64,000 bases of DNA from Gnetum montanum (GCA_015680685.1 MNCI01026473.1:299212-363211); one strand, 5' to 3'. Positions 20,521 to 32,836 are shown, numbered from the stretch's first letter. Made by a program: numbers and translations. Notes: generated from the letters alone by a model not told the origin.

Positions 20521-23500
20521 CATGTATGAGTGATCACTTCTTATATCATGTATTAAGGACATTTTTTCACTTATGCACATTATTTTTCTTTCATATGTGG
20601 CTTAAGTATTATCTTTGCATATATGTGGATCCAATGAGCATGTTATCAAGCTTGACTGGTTCATGCACATAAACAATCATACTTTGGTGCTTGTAAATTA
20701 GTGAGCAAATGATGGTACATCTAAATTATTTCCTTAGTATAAAGACCAATATGAAGTCTCTATAAGGAGACTAAGTATGAATGATTCCATGATTCATATT
20801 AGCTTAAATGATAAAGTTGGATGCAATTTCTTTTTCATAGCATCATAAAGAACTTGGGTTATTTACTTAAGAAGTAACTAAATCAAGATTCGTATGGTAT
20901 TAGAAAGAGACATATGCTCACTTGTAGTTGAGACTTTCTACTATGACATATATTTTATGGTACATGTGCTAATCTACCAAGCATAAGGAGGTGAGTGAAT
21001 GGATTCTTATTTCCTTACTATGTGAGTCCTTGTGAATACAACATAACTCTTCCACATAGGTGCTCTTTTGGACCTTTCACTATGTCATGAAGTTAAAGGT
21101 TAATGATCACTACTTTGGAATGTTACCTATGGCCATAAATGATGCAACCTCTTATAAAAATATCAAGAAAGTGGTTAATCTAGAGCCTAGTGACATTAGC
21201 ATAAAGAGAAGATATTTTGGTCACATCTATGCACTTTTTACATAGTCAACAAGTTATGTTATCCTTGAATGGTAATATGATCATAAATATCTTGCATTGC
21301 GCATTATGAATGAGAGGTTAAGTATGGCTCTTAGAGGGATTAGAGATACTTGGATTGATGTGTTTTTTTATATGTCTAGGGCATTTGCAAGCTACTCGAG
21401 GGTCAATGTCTCTACGTTGGCTTTAATTACTTACTAATATAGAGTTCCTAAACATAAAGAGAGAACTTGATAGACTACACCATGGATTTTCCTATATAAA
21501 AAGAATTAGTTGCTAGATGAGTGCAGTTGGAGCCTTTATGGCATACCCTATCATGGACAAGTAGGAAAATTTTAGGTTCATGTGCATTAGAGCACATCAG
21601 GCACACATGATTGGGCATGTCATAATCAATGGGAGTGACTACCATTACTGATGGGATTAGTTGTTATTACAATAGCAATATGCCACTCCACCACCCATTT
21701 TCTTTATAAGATTAATGCTCTGTGACTTATGTGGCTAATACCTTGCTAATTTCACACTTCCACAATGGAACAAATTTCAACTCTCTATAGTTGGACACCC
21801 AAGCTTCTTCTCTATTCTTTCCTATTACAGCAGTCACTACCATTCACTTTGCCATTACTTATCTCTATCGCTACTCTGCTACACCTTGTTGCTTACCACC
21901 ATTGCTACATCAATTATTGCTCATTGTTTTTTTCTGTAGTTGCCATCTTGCTACACCTCATATGGCAATCATAGTCATTGCTCACCACCACTGCTATTGT
22001 AACTACTCTGCTACTAATCTAGTTGTCACAACTCTTAGCCTTCTACACTTGTAGCTATTCATTGCTATGACTCTACAATATGCTATGCTGCCCTACTCTT
22101 TTTGCACCTTCACCAATCCTACCAATCTATAAATTCAATATGTTAATCTTCAATATTCATAGGTTCTTTTTTCCATATTTATAGCAAATTACCCATAACA
22201 TCCTTATTCTCCTTCCATTCCTAAGCATACAAAATTCATATATAAAATAAATAATTCTGACCACTAAGTAGTTAGAATTAGTGTAAGCCTATAAGGAATG
22301 ACTTGCATGAGGTCTATCTAGAATCTCCTTATGCTCCTTAAGTATGGATACGTCTGACATAGGAATTCCTATGAAAATTTTATCTAATGCTTTTTTATTC
22401 TAATAGGAAGGAGGATACATAAACACTTATCTTCTAATCATTCTTGTCCATTGTACAACTTCTTTACTAATGCAATTGTACACTTTAATTTCTTTGTATT
22501 ACTAGGATTTAAAGTAGGATGCTTCACCTCAATCTCTTATCTGCATAACATACTACATCTAATACTTACTATCATAGTTGTTATTGTTGATGTTGTACTT
22601 CCTCTCCAAGGATCTCCTTCTACTATCAATAGTTATTTGTGTAACCTAAGAAGTTACAATGGTCGTAACTATCCAAATTATTATGTCCATCATATACTGA
22701 TCATCTTTTGCTTTCTAGGTTTATGATGGAATTTTTTGACAATAGAATTAGATAGAGAACTTGCAATAAAAACTGAGATGGCATACTTAATGATGATAGT
22801 AATTTAAAAATTGTCATAACAAAAATGCCAAATCCAAATCTTGTTATTTAATTATTGTTTAGTTTTGTAATGGCTTTGTGAAAACTAATGTTTGTGAATC
22901 AAGCTCATCTACACCCAAATTTTCATGAATTTACAAAGTGAAGAAACTTCAATGATCCACTAAATGGATGTGTGATGGTCTATACAATCAATTAAGTAAC
23001 TATATTCCAAACCCATCATACAAAGTAACTCTTTAGACTATGGATGTTAATCTAAATGTTTTCCTTGCACTTCTAAAATTATTTCTTCGATGCAAAGACA
23101 TCGACAAACTTTACCTTATCAATATTTTGAGCATCAATGCAAGATATATTGATATCTTCATCACAAAATACATACCAAGAATACAAAAAGACTTGTTGTA
23201 GAAATTAACTTGGATTATTCTACTATCGTACAAACTTATAACACCTTTTCTCTCCTTTTATAAAATTAAGTTTATACGAGAAAGTGAAAAAGCAATATAC
23301 CTTTCCATTCTAACTTCCTTCACACTTCTCATTAACTCTTTATCTAGAAGAAATTGTAGAAATTCTTCTAAAAAAATTTTATTTTTGGTAGATTAAATTT
23401 GCAACCTAGAGGATTAATTTCAATGTTTCACAAGTCCCCAGGATGCAAGGACATGGGCACATAAGGACGAATCCCCAAACACATTTGAGGATAGGATGAG

Positions 23501-23869
23501 TTTTTGGGAATGCTACAAGGATGCAACCAAGACATGATGAGTATGAAATGTATTTTGAAATATTATAATATGCACTCCATCCTACCTACATCCTGGGATG
23601 TTTTGGGATATGTCCCCGTCCCCAGGATGTCTTGAACACAAAATTTTTATTGAGGACACATCCCTACGTAACATTGATTAATTTGTAGAAACATGAACTT
23701 CTTAGTCCTAGCAACAATCACCTTCATATTCATTTTCTTCAAGATTGTAATTTTTTGTGAGCTTTCAAACTTGTAAAATTAATTCATCATTCAAAGGAAT
23801 TCTTCTTTAATCAATTTCACTTAGCAAACCTAACTTAAACATTAAAGGAAGCCTTGGAGTGGCTTCTAT
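20521..23869. other. No gene recognised
   Basis: About 3.3 kb of AT-rich sequence following the copia remnant. Part of 20521-21500 may be its decayed 3' LTR, but I see no second copy. A stretch at 23430-23640 repeats GGGAC/CCCCAGGATG words in both orientations. Open frames (for example 21765-22054 and 22451-22726) are rich in Leu, His and Tyr, overlap each other and match nothing known to me. Confidence 0.5.
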
Positions 23870-24110
23870 TTCACATAAGTGACAAGAATGACATCTTAGA
23901 TGGTTTGGATATATGCAAAGGATATCAAACAATGAGCCTATAAATAAAGGTTTCTACATCACTATTCCAAGAAAGTAGCTAAGAGAAAAACCAAAGAAGA
24001 CATTGGGAAAAAAGATCAAAGATGATTTTTAAAAACCACAAATAATAAAAGATCTAGCTCTTCATAGAGGAAAATGGCAAAAACGAAGTCACGCACCTAA
24101 CCCCAAGACA
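23870..24110 (+). pseudogene. LINE (L1-type) C-terminal remnant
   Basis: Plus-strand frames read HLRWFGYMQR, then a basic stretch (REKPKKTLGKKIKDDF) and KDLALHRGKWQKRSHAPNPK. This is the order seen at the C-terminus of many plant non-LTR reverse transcriptases (LRWFGHVQR ... DRAxWRxxIH..DP). Frames are interrupted, and no upstream reverse transcriptase or poly-A end was found, so only about 80 codons survive. Confidence 0.7.
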
Positions 24111-24457
24111 AGGCTAGGATGATAAGGATGAACCCTAGCTCACAAACTAACTCTGCACTCACAATTCTTACTATTCATTTATGCACCTTTGACGATTTGG
24201 GGCTACACATGCATTCAAATTGCAATTCAATTTAGATCATTATGTCATAAGTAATTAATTTCATAAACATATTAACTTACAATACCATGCTAGGCTACAA
24301 CATAAGACATTGTAACAATCTTTCTTTATTTTATTTCAATAGTGGAGTAAAATGCATGTTGAGATATAATCTTACCATTAATTCAAAATTCATGGGAAAT
24401 CTTTGGAATATGATGATATATTATCATCACTCCTTTCTTAGTTCAAAACTTTTATTG
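24111..24457. other. No gene recognised; left flank of element D
   Basis: AT-rich unassigned DNA. It joined directly to 63681 onward before element D inserted. Confidence 0.5.
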
Positions 24458-24462
24458 TAGGA
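24458..24462. repeat. Target duplication of element D, left (TAGGA)
   Basis: TAGGA here, TAGGG at 63676-63680: four of five bases agree. Confidence 0.8.
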
Positions 24463-25262
24463 TGATGTGTGGCGAGGTACCCCTATGCTCAACCATACGA
24501 ATACGAGCCTTTCACGCACGATCTAGTCGAATTCCAAGGACTAAGTGCCTATGTGCCTTTGTGGAACAATAACGGGTTGGTTAACCATCTTCTTCCCAAA
24601 CTTACTTGTATGTCACAGTTGTATGGTTAAGTAAGCTTGAGGCATATGATTTTTATGGCTTTTATGTGTTTATATCCTATGCTAATAAGGAGGGAAAGAG
24701 AGATAACTAACTACTAATCTAATTTAACTACTCATTAACTAAGTCCGAATTACTCCTAACACCAGTATCCGTTACCACTTGCCGTACACATCCTGAACCA
24801 GTGCAACGCTGCTTGGATTACCAAATGTTAATCATCACTAGGTTACCAAGCGCTATACACATGCTCGAAGCGGTTGTACTAAGTGTATTTAACTAAGATA
24901 GTTGGAGGGTAGAAATCATTAATTGACTAGGAAAGCATTAAATAATAATTAACACTAATTAATCTATTCCATATGCTGCAAGGTTTATCATAAAGTTCAT
25001 CTTTATTGCCATACACAAAGTATGCTCAGGTACACAATGCTCGAATAAAGATCCATTCACTCTATGACTCCTACTGTAGGCACGCAGAAATAATTCTAAC
25101 TTTGGAGGGGAAATGGCAAGAGTTTGGCTAAGGGACTAACTTTTTAATGTGGAAACCAAGGGCACCTCCTCTTATTTATAGGCAAGAAGACGAGCCGCGA
25201 TATCGAGTATCCGACATCGCATGGTTGATCCGATATCACGGACACAATATTTTCGTTCATCA
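24463..25262 (-). repeat. Element D 3' LTR (800 bases)
   Basis: TGATGTGTGG to TTCATCA. It matches 36044-36619 and 63450-63675 in order. TATA box near 25165-25180 (minus TATAAATAAGAGG); GATATCG-type palindromes at 25196-25250. Confidence 0.92.
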
Positions 25263-25276
25263 TACCCCTCATGACT
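25263..25276 (-). other. Polypurine tract of element D
   Basis: The minus strand reads TAGTCATGAGGGGTA just before the LTR, one base different in the G run from A and E. Confidence 0.7.
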
Positions 25277-27060
25277 AAATGAAAACTTGTCCTTGAGTTC
25301 CTTACAAAATATTGGGAAAGTATGGGATTATTCACTGAATGACCATTGACAGTGGAATGAGGTGACAGACTCAACGTGCCTGGTGAATGGATCAACAATA
25401 CAATACATGACAGCATTAGTGTTCATGACCACAAAAGTGAACACTATACATAATGACATCTAGCCTTATTTTGTAGTTGGATGAGAAGGAGAGAGAGAAA
25501 AGAATAAGACATGTTGCTACTGATGCCAAGATTGCACCTTCCGTTGTTTATTCCTAGCCACGTCATCAATTTTTCTCCTTTCGTAAATGCTCCAGTTCCA
25601 ATCCATCTTGAGTGTTTCCTCCAGGCCCAGTCTATTGTTGTATGATTGCCATCTTCACACACAACACAGTCATGAATGAGCGAGGGTAGATAAATCAAAA
25701 TGTAGGCGATACCTTGCCTCGATGTAAAGTGCATTGGCTAAGTTGTGGTTATGGTAGATACTGATTCTAGAGATTTTACATTGATGACTACCTAAGGTGT
25801 AGGGGTTAGGAAAAATTGAAAAAATTGTGCTAGGGCCCCCATAACTAAGAGCGAACTTTTGGTAGCAGTAAGATGGAAAAAGATAAGGAATAAGAAGGAT
25901 GGAAAAAAAGTAACAATGGCAACGTCAATAAAATGGATGTCATGGATGGGGATGAAACAAAAAATTGTTGATTGCAAGAAATGTTTAAGGGAAAGAAGTT
26001 AACAAGTGCACTAAAAAGGAATGCCAGTGGGTCCTTCCCAAAGCATGCTCATGCCTTTGATGCCTTGATAGACCCACAAACCAAAGAGTCCATAGGCTTT
26101 AGGAATGTCATTTGGAAGCAAGAGTTTAAAACTTACCCATAAAAAATTACTAAGAAAAAATAATGCATCAACCTAGATACAGACTAATGATAAAACTAGC
26201 AATGAGGTGAAAATTGGAAAAGAAAGGTGGAGAGGAGGGAATGGAATGGAAATCCAAGAACAAGGTTGTGTAAAGTTCCCTATGTGTCTTTTATGGTTAA
26301 TGTGACCAAGTAGAACTCATTCCAAATCTAGGCTTAACAAACCACATTCAGTGACCTCACATCAACACATTTGACCAGCCTATCCTCTTGAAGCAACAAG
26401 AATGCCTCTACAAAAAGTCACCACCATTTCATGGAAAGCGATATGGAGATTCAGGAAGCAAGAAAGGGTCTTAGTTAGAGGGAACCTTCAGGCATGGGTA
26501 ACATGTCTTTCTAGTACCATAACCAATGCGTGTAGCCCAAGTTCTTTATTGTGTCTAAGGGGTGTGCTTTGAATTCTCACTATTTTTTTTTTGTGTTTGT
26601 TGCGTAAGAACCACACCATGCAAAGACTTATTTTTATGTACTCAGCTTCTAGTGATTTGATGAATGGTTAGAATGGTAGAAAACCCAAGGAAAAGCATCC
26701 AAGCACTCAAGAAAATAGCCGGCACAACTACATNGCCAAGGGAGACCATAGGATTTTATGGATGTATGAATGGTGTGGACTCATTGCCTGTTCAATCAAA
26801 ATAACCATACTTTAATATCAACATCATACTTCAAAGGTAAAATCCAAACATTAGCAATCAATATGGTATTATTCATGCCACCATCATTAACACTTATTGG
26901 GTGATGAACAAAATAAAGTAACCATACAAAAAAATGGTAAAAATATGAACGATGGTGTAAAATAAAAACAAGAAATATTAAAGAATGTGCAAAACAAAAA
27001 TGTGTAAAAAAATGTGTAAAAAAATTTAGAAAAAACTGAGGGCCTTCAATGATTCCCCCA
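25277..27060 (-). other. Element D 3' non-coding region
   Basis: Co-linear with 4609-6470 of A and 48907-50790 of E, and with part of 57600-59240 in G (shared CCTTCAGGCATGGGT). It holds one polypurine-like motif (near 25826-25845) and another at its inner end (27051-27066). One undetermined base lies at 26734. Confidence 0.6.
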
Positions 27061-27068
27061 TGACTGAG

Positions 27069-28400
27069 TTAGAAGGAGGAGATCCGAAATAATGAGCAAG
27101 GCTGCTTACCTATAGAGGAAGCATATGTTCTGGCTATCCTAAACTCATGCAAAGGTTTTGTTTGTTGCACATTGCCTAACAGTCTCTTATCTAGGCTCTC
27201 AGATTTATATATGGTCATGGCCCTTGAAGGAAAATTTGCATAGATAATGTAAGGTCCTTCCCACAATGTTTGAAATTTGGTACATTGTGATCCATGTGTG
27301 GGGTTCCAGTAGACAACCTTATCTCCTAGTTGATACTTAACTTTCCTAATTTTCAAATCATGATGTTGTTTATTAAATGCCTTGTGCAACTCATTAGATG
27401 ATAGAGCAGCTAGTCGATTCTCATCTAGTAAGTTAAGAGTCAGCAACCTTTGTTTTTGTGCTAGATCAAGGTCAAGGTTGAGGTCACATGCCGTGGCTAG
27501 TGTAGGAAGCTCAATTTGGATAGGGAGCATTGGAATTTTTTCATACACTAACTCGTAGGGAGAGTAGCCTATAGGGAGTTTCCATGTGGAGCGGTATGCC
27601 CAAAGAGCATCATTCAGTTTAGTGCTCCAGTCTCACCTATACTTGCTAATGGTTCTGGTCAGTATCTTAGTAATCTCCCTGTTGGTGACCTCAGCTTGAC
27701 TATTCGCTTGGGGGTGGTATGGTGTAGTCAATTTATGCACAACCCCTAAGTGTTGCATTAACTTCCAAAAAGTTGCACCTATAAAGTGTGTACCATTATC
27801 TGAGATAAGTGCACGCGGCACACCAAACCTGTTGAAGACTTGTTGTTGAACAAATTGTGCAGCTGTAGATGATGTGCAATCTTTAACAACAGCTGTTTAA
27901 GCCCATTTTGTTAAGTAGTCTACGGCAACTACGATGTAAGCTTTTCCATTGGACATTGGTGTAATGGGCCCTATGAAATCAATTTCCCAAATATCGAAGG
28001 GTTCTAGTGGTCAGATCCATTGTTGCAGACCCTCCATTCTAGCAGTCATTCCCCCATCATGTTGACAACACTCACAAGATTGGACGAATTGATGGGTGTC
28101 CTAGAACAAGGTAGACCAATAATACCCTGCAAGCAAGATCTTAATGGTCATTCATCTCCCAACATAATGACCCCAACAAGGGCCCTCATGAGCATCTTGG
28201 AGAACTCTCAGTTGATCTCTATCGGGGACACACCATCAAACTAAGCCATCGAGACATACTTTATAAAGTTGTCCATTGATCTCCATGAAGTACTTGGCTC
28301 TGTGAAGAAACTATTGTTTCTTTTTAAGGTCTAGCTCTTGTGGTGTTTGTTAGGAAAGGAGATAGGTAAGATTGCTACTGTACCATTTTGTCTCCATGGG
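27069..28400 (-). pseudogene. Element D integrase
   Basis: In minus order come a zinc-binding part (CECCQHDGGM near 28060), the first catalytic Asp in [13 protein letters not shown] (near 27985), the second in LISDNGTHFIGA (near 27790) and the Glu in QAEVTNREITKIL (near 27670). A C-terminal part has KYQLGDKVVYWNP and the GPY/F module LWEGPYIIYANF (near 27245). All three DDE residues are present. Integrase inserts the cDNA, making the 5-base duplications seen here. At least two stops (near 27640 and 27898) break the frame. The open part 27069-27548 is the intact C-terminal end, and its stop marks the end of pol. Confidence 0.88.
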
Positions 28401-28403
28401 TCG

Positions 28404-28815
28404 TTAGTTATTCACTACATCAACAAAGAGGAACTCATTGAGGAAATGATCAGATATTGGGTACTCATCCTCTTTGCTGTCCCAGCGCAATTGAGATAAA
28501 TGATCGACAACTACATTCTCAGTGCCTTTACAATCAATCATCGTTAAATCAAACTCTTGTAGGATTACCAGCCATCGTATAATACGGGGGCTTACCATTG
28601 GCTTATTCATGAGGAACTGGATGGCACTATGATTTGTATGTATGAATACCTTGTACCCCAATACATAGTGTCTAAATTTTTCTAGTGCAAACACTACAGC
28701 CATTAATTTTTTTTCTATAGTAGTGTAGTTGAGTTGTGCACCAGTGATACTTTTACTTACATAGTGGATGTAATAAGGGTGTTTCTGGTCATCTAACTGT
28801 GTAAGCATCAATCAT
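28404..28815 (-). pseudogene. Element D RNase H
   Basis: An open 135-codon frame reads YYIHYVSKSI, LNYTTIEKKLMAVVFALEKF, VFIHTNHSAIQFLMNK and a tail TENVVVDHLSQL. These are the standard blocks of Ty3/gypsy RNase H. The usual TDH motif is TNH here, so one catalytic Asp has become Asn (a G-to-A change). The domain degrades RNA of the RNA-DNA hybrid during reverse transcription. It joins reverse transcriptase upstream and integrase downstream. Confidence 0.87.
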
Positions 28816-29960
28816 GACATGGAATGGTTTGGATTAGTTAGGAGCTTATAGAATGGGTGTTTCTACCGGCTTCTATTTTAGAGTTTGAAAAGCTCATTCA
28901 CATTCCCTGGTCCACTTGAAGGGTATGTCCTTTTTCGTTAACTCTACCAATCATTTGACAATCTTTCAAAAGTTCTCTATGAATCTCCTATAGTAGCCAG
29001 TGTGTCCAAGGAATGACTGAATGTCTTTGACAGTTTCTGGTTGACGGGTAATTCCTTGGATGACTTTGATTTTCTTAGGGTCTGCATATGATATTTTCTC
29101 AGGGTCTGCATATGAGATTTTATGACCAAGTACTATGCCTTCTTGGACCATCAAATGGCTTTTTTGCTAGTTGATCCTCAAATTAGTTTCTACACGTCTT
29201 TTCAACACTCTCTCTAATCGGTCCAACACTTGATCAAAGCTTACTCCATAAGTGGAGAAGTCATCCATCAAGACTTCCACACCATTTCCTATCTGCTACT
29301 AGAATCTGCTTAGAACTAAGCATTGAAACGTTGCAGGGGCATTGCATAAGCCAAATGACATTTGTTTATATGCAAATGTTCCCCAAGAACTAGTGAACAT
29401 AATTTTGGCTTGGTCTTCTAGGGCTATTTGTATTTGGTTGTATCCACTATATCCATCCAGAAAACTATAATAGTGATGCCCTATGATTGTGTCTAAGNCT
29501 TCTTTTACTACTTGCTTCAACTTTGGGTTCAATCACCTCTATGGTTGTTTTCAAGGCTTCATGGAGGGGTCAGTGTAATCCTATGTTAGCATATCCTAGG
29601 ATCTATTCCAGTTAATTCCAAATATGACCAAGCAAAGGCTTTTGACCACTTGTTTATTACCTTTAGTAGACTCTCTTTTTGTTGCGGAGCAAGTTTTGCA
29701 TTAATGATTACCGGTTTTCCATTCTTAAGAAATGTGTATTCCATACCAGTGGGCAATGCTTTTAACTCTAAGGGCTCTTGTTTAAATTTCTTAGGAATTT
29801 TCAACTTTCCCCAATTGATGTTTTCAAGTTTAGGACTTGGAAGTTGGTGGAAGACTTGCTCTAATGCATCTATGCTATCTACGTAAGTGCAAGTCAAACC
29901 CTTAGTTAGTTCCATGCATATAAGTGAACTACTTTCTAGATTAGCTATCATCCACTAGGT
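28816..29960 (-). pseudogene. Element D reverse transcriptase
   Basis: Blocks in minus order are GMEYTFLKNGKPVIINAKL and FAWSYLELTGIDPRIC (29586-29760), YYSFLDGYSGYNQI and GTFAYKQMSFGLCNAPATFQ (near 29310-29490), the palm motif LMDDFSTYG (MDD at 29260-29268), MVQEGIVLGHKIS and VKDIQSFLGHTGYYRRFIE (28966-29154). MDDFS is typical of Athila-type elements, which usually read FMDDFS. Between 29586 and 29530 the frame is broken, and part of the fingers (KEGxIxP region) seems missing. One N lies at 29497. A small in-frame duplication (YADPEKIS / YADPKKIK) is present near 29085-29120. Confidence 0.88.
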
Positions 29961-30065
29961 GTCTTCTTGTTGTGTGGCTGCTGCATACAAGCACCTTTGT
30001 ATATTGATTGTTTGTGCACACTGATTGCATGTAGGCACTGTTAGGCTTTGCACAACCCATGATCT

Positions 30066-30480
30066 CTACACGCAATTACACCCTGTGTCACTGTATGCGA
30101 TGCATGGAACTTTCTTCTTCTCAATCTTTCTGAAAGTATTTTCCTTAGATATTTCTAGGGAAAGATCACGAATTCCTAGGTGTGCATCGATAGTCCTCAA
30201 CCATGCCCTTTCCATTATGATTGGGAACTCCCCCTTACTGTTGTTCACTTGAATCACTAGGAAGTCAGCTGGATATGACCATCCACTAACAATGGTAACA
30301 ATGTCCTTCACTAATCCCAAGGGAACAATGATGGACTAGTTGGCCAACTCTAAATGGATGTTGCTCTTTTTTAATGGAGGTAGGTTCCAGGCCTTGTACA
30401 TTTCTTGGGATATTAGGTTGACACCAAAACCTAAATCCAAAAGAGCTTTGCATGGCTCATTCCTAGTGATTTGTAGATAT
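30066..30480 (-). pseudogene. Element D aspartic protease
   Basis: The active-site block reads ALLDLGFGVNLISQEMYKAW, with Asp-Leu-Gly in place of the Asp-Ser-Gly of A and E (near 30425-30445). It is followed by GLVKDIVTIVSGWSYPADFL and FPIIMERAWLRTIDAHLGIR. The Ser-to-Leu change should inactivate it. A stop near 30335 separates the two halves. Confidence 0.8.
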
Positions 30481-31092
30481 ATTAGGGGACTCCCAGGATC
30501 AGAGAATTTCCTCGGAAGGTGGCCAGACTTGATCCAATTAGTAACGACATGTGTTAACATGACCGTATGCATTGAATGCATTGTTAGGTTCGAAGGGGGC
30601 TCTGAAGCTCTATTTGATATGGAGACATCCAAAGACTCAGCCACTTGGGGTTGCAAAGGCTTGGTTGGACTATTGGTTCTAAAGAAAGGTCTTTTCTTCA
30701 TATGGTTGTCAGAACCAATAGTAGGTTGAGCATTAACAGCCCTTGTGGCATTGCATTGTTGTGGCTGAGTAGGGAGTTCACCTTGCATTGCTGGAGCAAG
30801 TGGTAATGGAGCTATTGGTGGGAGAGATGTGGCCAAATTGGAAGGATGGTACACTTGTGGAATATCGCCCCTAGGAGAGGGAGCCCTATAGTACTCGTAG
30901 GCTTAGTAGTGATGTTGGAAAGTAATGTGACCAACAGAGTCACGTGGAGAGATTGGATGTTACACGTAATATCCATATGGGTCAGGTTGTCGATAAGGAT
31001 ATTGTTGCCTTGCTAGTGGCATTCCCCATGATTGGGGGTGCTGCCACTGTTGATGTTGCCTAATTGATTGTGGTGGAGTTCCACTTGGATAA
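30481..31092 (-). pseudogene. Element D gag, C-terminal part
   Basis: Pro/Gln-rich tail of gag (frame 30336-30854 includes NATRAVNAQPTIGSDNHMKK), parallel to 51431-51832 of E. It ends at the left edge of the 2.9-kb insertion. The joined target reads CTTGGATAA next to GGTAACC, whereas E has about 40 more bases at this place. A small deletion between two TTGG(GG)ATAA words therefore preceded the insertion. Confidence 0.7.
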
Positions 31093-31680
31093 TGTTGGCA
31101 ACCGTTTGGGATGCGACCGCGAACAAGTATCCTTGAACAGGATTTAGATGCTTGCTAGTCTCTAGTAACACCAAGGCCCAGATACCTCCAAATAGACTTA
31201 GTAGTTAATGTGAGTATGTGTGTGTGCTATTGCGGTGTGCTGTTTTGAAAAATGAAATGATTAGGTTGTGTGTAAAACTATAAATGACTTATCTTAAAGA
31301 GATTCAGCCAACTTTGCAAAGTACTATGAGTCGTTGAGAATTCCTATTTTGTTCAATTGCCTAGTCTATACAGTCCTTATAATACCTACTTTTAACAAAT
31401 AAAGTTTTGCAAAAAAATTTAAGCACAACCTTACGAATCTACTCCTAATTTTCCCCAGAGAAAGAGATAGTTCCACAAGAAAACTAGAAATAGAGCAAGA
31501 TTCAATGGAAATAGAAAAAAGAGAAAAAGAAAGAAGATTTATGTAAATATCTCAAATGTTTAAACAAGGTAAAATGATACGAGTAAACACTTCACAATAA
31601 AGCTTTCCCAAATTCAATAACTACGAATTGTTCAAACTTACAAGGCTCAAATAAGCAATTTCTTCAAGAAAATCCTACTA

Positions 31681-32027
31681 NNNNNNNNNNNNNNNNNNNN
31701 NNNNNNNNNNNNNNNNNNNNNNNNNNNNNNNNNNNNNNNNNNNNNNNNNNNNNNNNNNNNNNNNNNNNNNNNNNNNNNNNNNNNNNNNNNNNNNNNNNNN
31801 NNNNNNNNNNNNNNNNNNNNNNNNNNNNNNNNNNNNNNNNNNNNNNNNNNNNNNNNNNNNNNNNNNNNNNNNNNNNNNNNNNNNNNNNNNNNNNNNNNNN
31901 NNNNNNNNNNNNNNNNNNNNNNNNNNNNNNNNNNNNNNNNNNNNNNNNNNNNNNNNNNNNNNNNNNNNNNNNNNNNNNNNNNNNNNNNNNNNNNNNNNNN
32001 NNNNNNNNNNNNNNNNNNNNNNNNNNN
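31681..32027. other. Assembly gap (347 N)
   Basis: Run of undetermined bases inside the 2.9-kb insertion. Translations through it have no meaning. Confidence 0.99.
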
Positions 32028-32127
32028 AATCTTTCACAATGTCTTCTTTACAAATACTCCTTTTTTCCTCCCTTAGCCACCAAGACCCAAAGTGAGACCC
32101 CTCCTTTCCTTCCTACCCTTGAAGCCC

Positions 32128-32320
32128 TTTTATAGGGTCTCATAGGTAGTTAGGTAGGTTAGAAACATTTTGGGTGGTTATAACCACCATAGAGATAAAA
32201 AAGCTACAGTTAACAAGTGTCTCATTTAGTTGCCAAGTGGCCCATTCAGTTGCCAAGTGGTCACCATGGAGATAAAAAAGTTGTAGTTGACAAGTGGCCT
32301 TTGTAGTGGTTATAACCACC
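32128..32320 (-). promoter_or_regulatory. LTR-like promoter with repeated palindromes
   Basis: The minus strand has CCTATAAAAGGG at 32126-32137, a strong TATA box. Just upstream, GTGGTTATAACCAC, a perfect 14-base palindrome, occurs twice (32174-32187 and 32306-32319). Next to each palindrome is an AGATAAAAAAG..GT(A/T)..ACAAGTG segment, and TTGCCAAGTGG occurs twice between them. This is the layout of a U3 with enhancer-like repeats. Confidence 0.55.
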
Positions 32321-32499
32321 ATTTCAATTGAGAGGCTACAATTGTCATGAAATTACAACAGTTATAGGAAATTTAAAATGAAGCCAAGTATCTAGTAGCT
32401 ATATTCACCATAGGATTAAATGTTTATAGGTGATGAATATCTTGTAGTAGCAACCCTTGCTGCAGTGGCTGCCTTGTTTACAACGGCAACAACTTTGTT

Positions 32500-32836
32500 A
32501 ACTTTTTCATCAACTCTTGGCACCTCAAATGCTTTTGATGCAGCACACCTTGCTTCATCCAAGGGCTGATGGCCCCAGAAGTACTCCCCCAATGATTTCA
32601 GCGATGACGCGGGGCTAGCGAATGGGCCAAAAAATGAAGGCCAGCAACCTGGTAATCACAATCATGACGCAAATTTGGATCACCAACAGCGAAAATGCAA
32701 AATGCATAGGATTATCCTTCTGAAACACCCCATTTGACATTGCTTTCATCATCGGGGCACAGCTCGTAACATTTGCCATTGCTGCTTCAGAAATGATGCA
32801 CAAAGAAAACAAAAAAAAAGAACCTTTTCCTACCAA
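32500..32836 (-). pseudogene. CHX-type cation/H+ exchanger, 5' fragment
   Basis: CHX proteins are plant K+/H+ exchangers of endomembranes and plasma membrane, with 10-12 membrane segments and about 800 residues. The minus frame (MANVTSCAPMMKAMSNGVFQ from an ATG near 32779, or from 32836) reads QKDNPMHFAFSLLVIQ, a membrane segment, ITRLLAFIFWPIR, a stop where Gln is expected, then PRVIAEIIGGVLLGPSA. The last block is a hallmark of the family. After GPSALG the match ends. Another frame stays open for about 50 codons (KAFEVPRVDEKVNKVVAVVN), which I cannot identify. About 70 CHX codons are kept. It is dead. Confidence 0.78.

Noticed and set aside
31678-32037. Open frame across the N run
   Set aside because: Consists of undetermined bases; the same holds for the three frames across 53926-54853.
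32485-32491. GGCAACA as the far end of an LTR starting at 31093 (TGTTGGC)
   Set aside because: The ends match over about seven bases, but the flanking five bases (GATAA and ACTTT) do not, and an open frame runs across the point.
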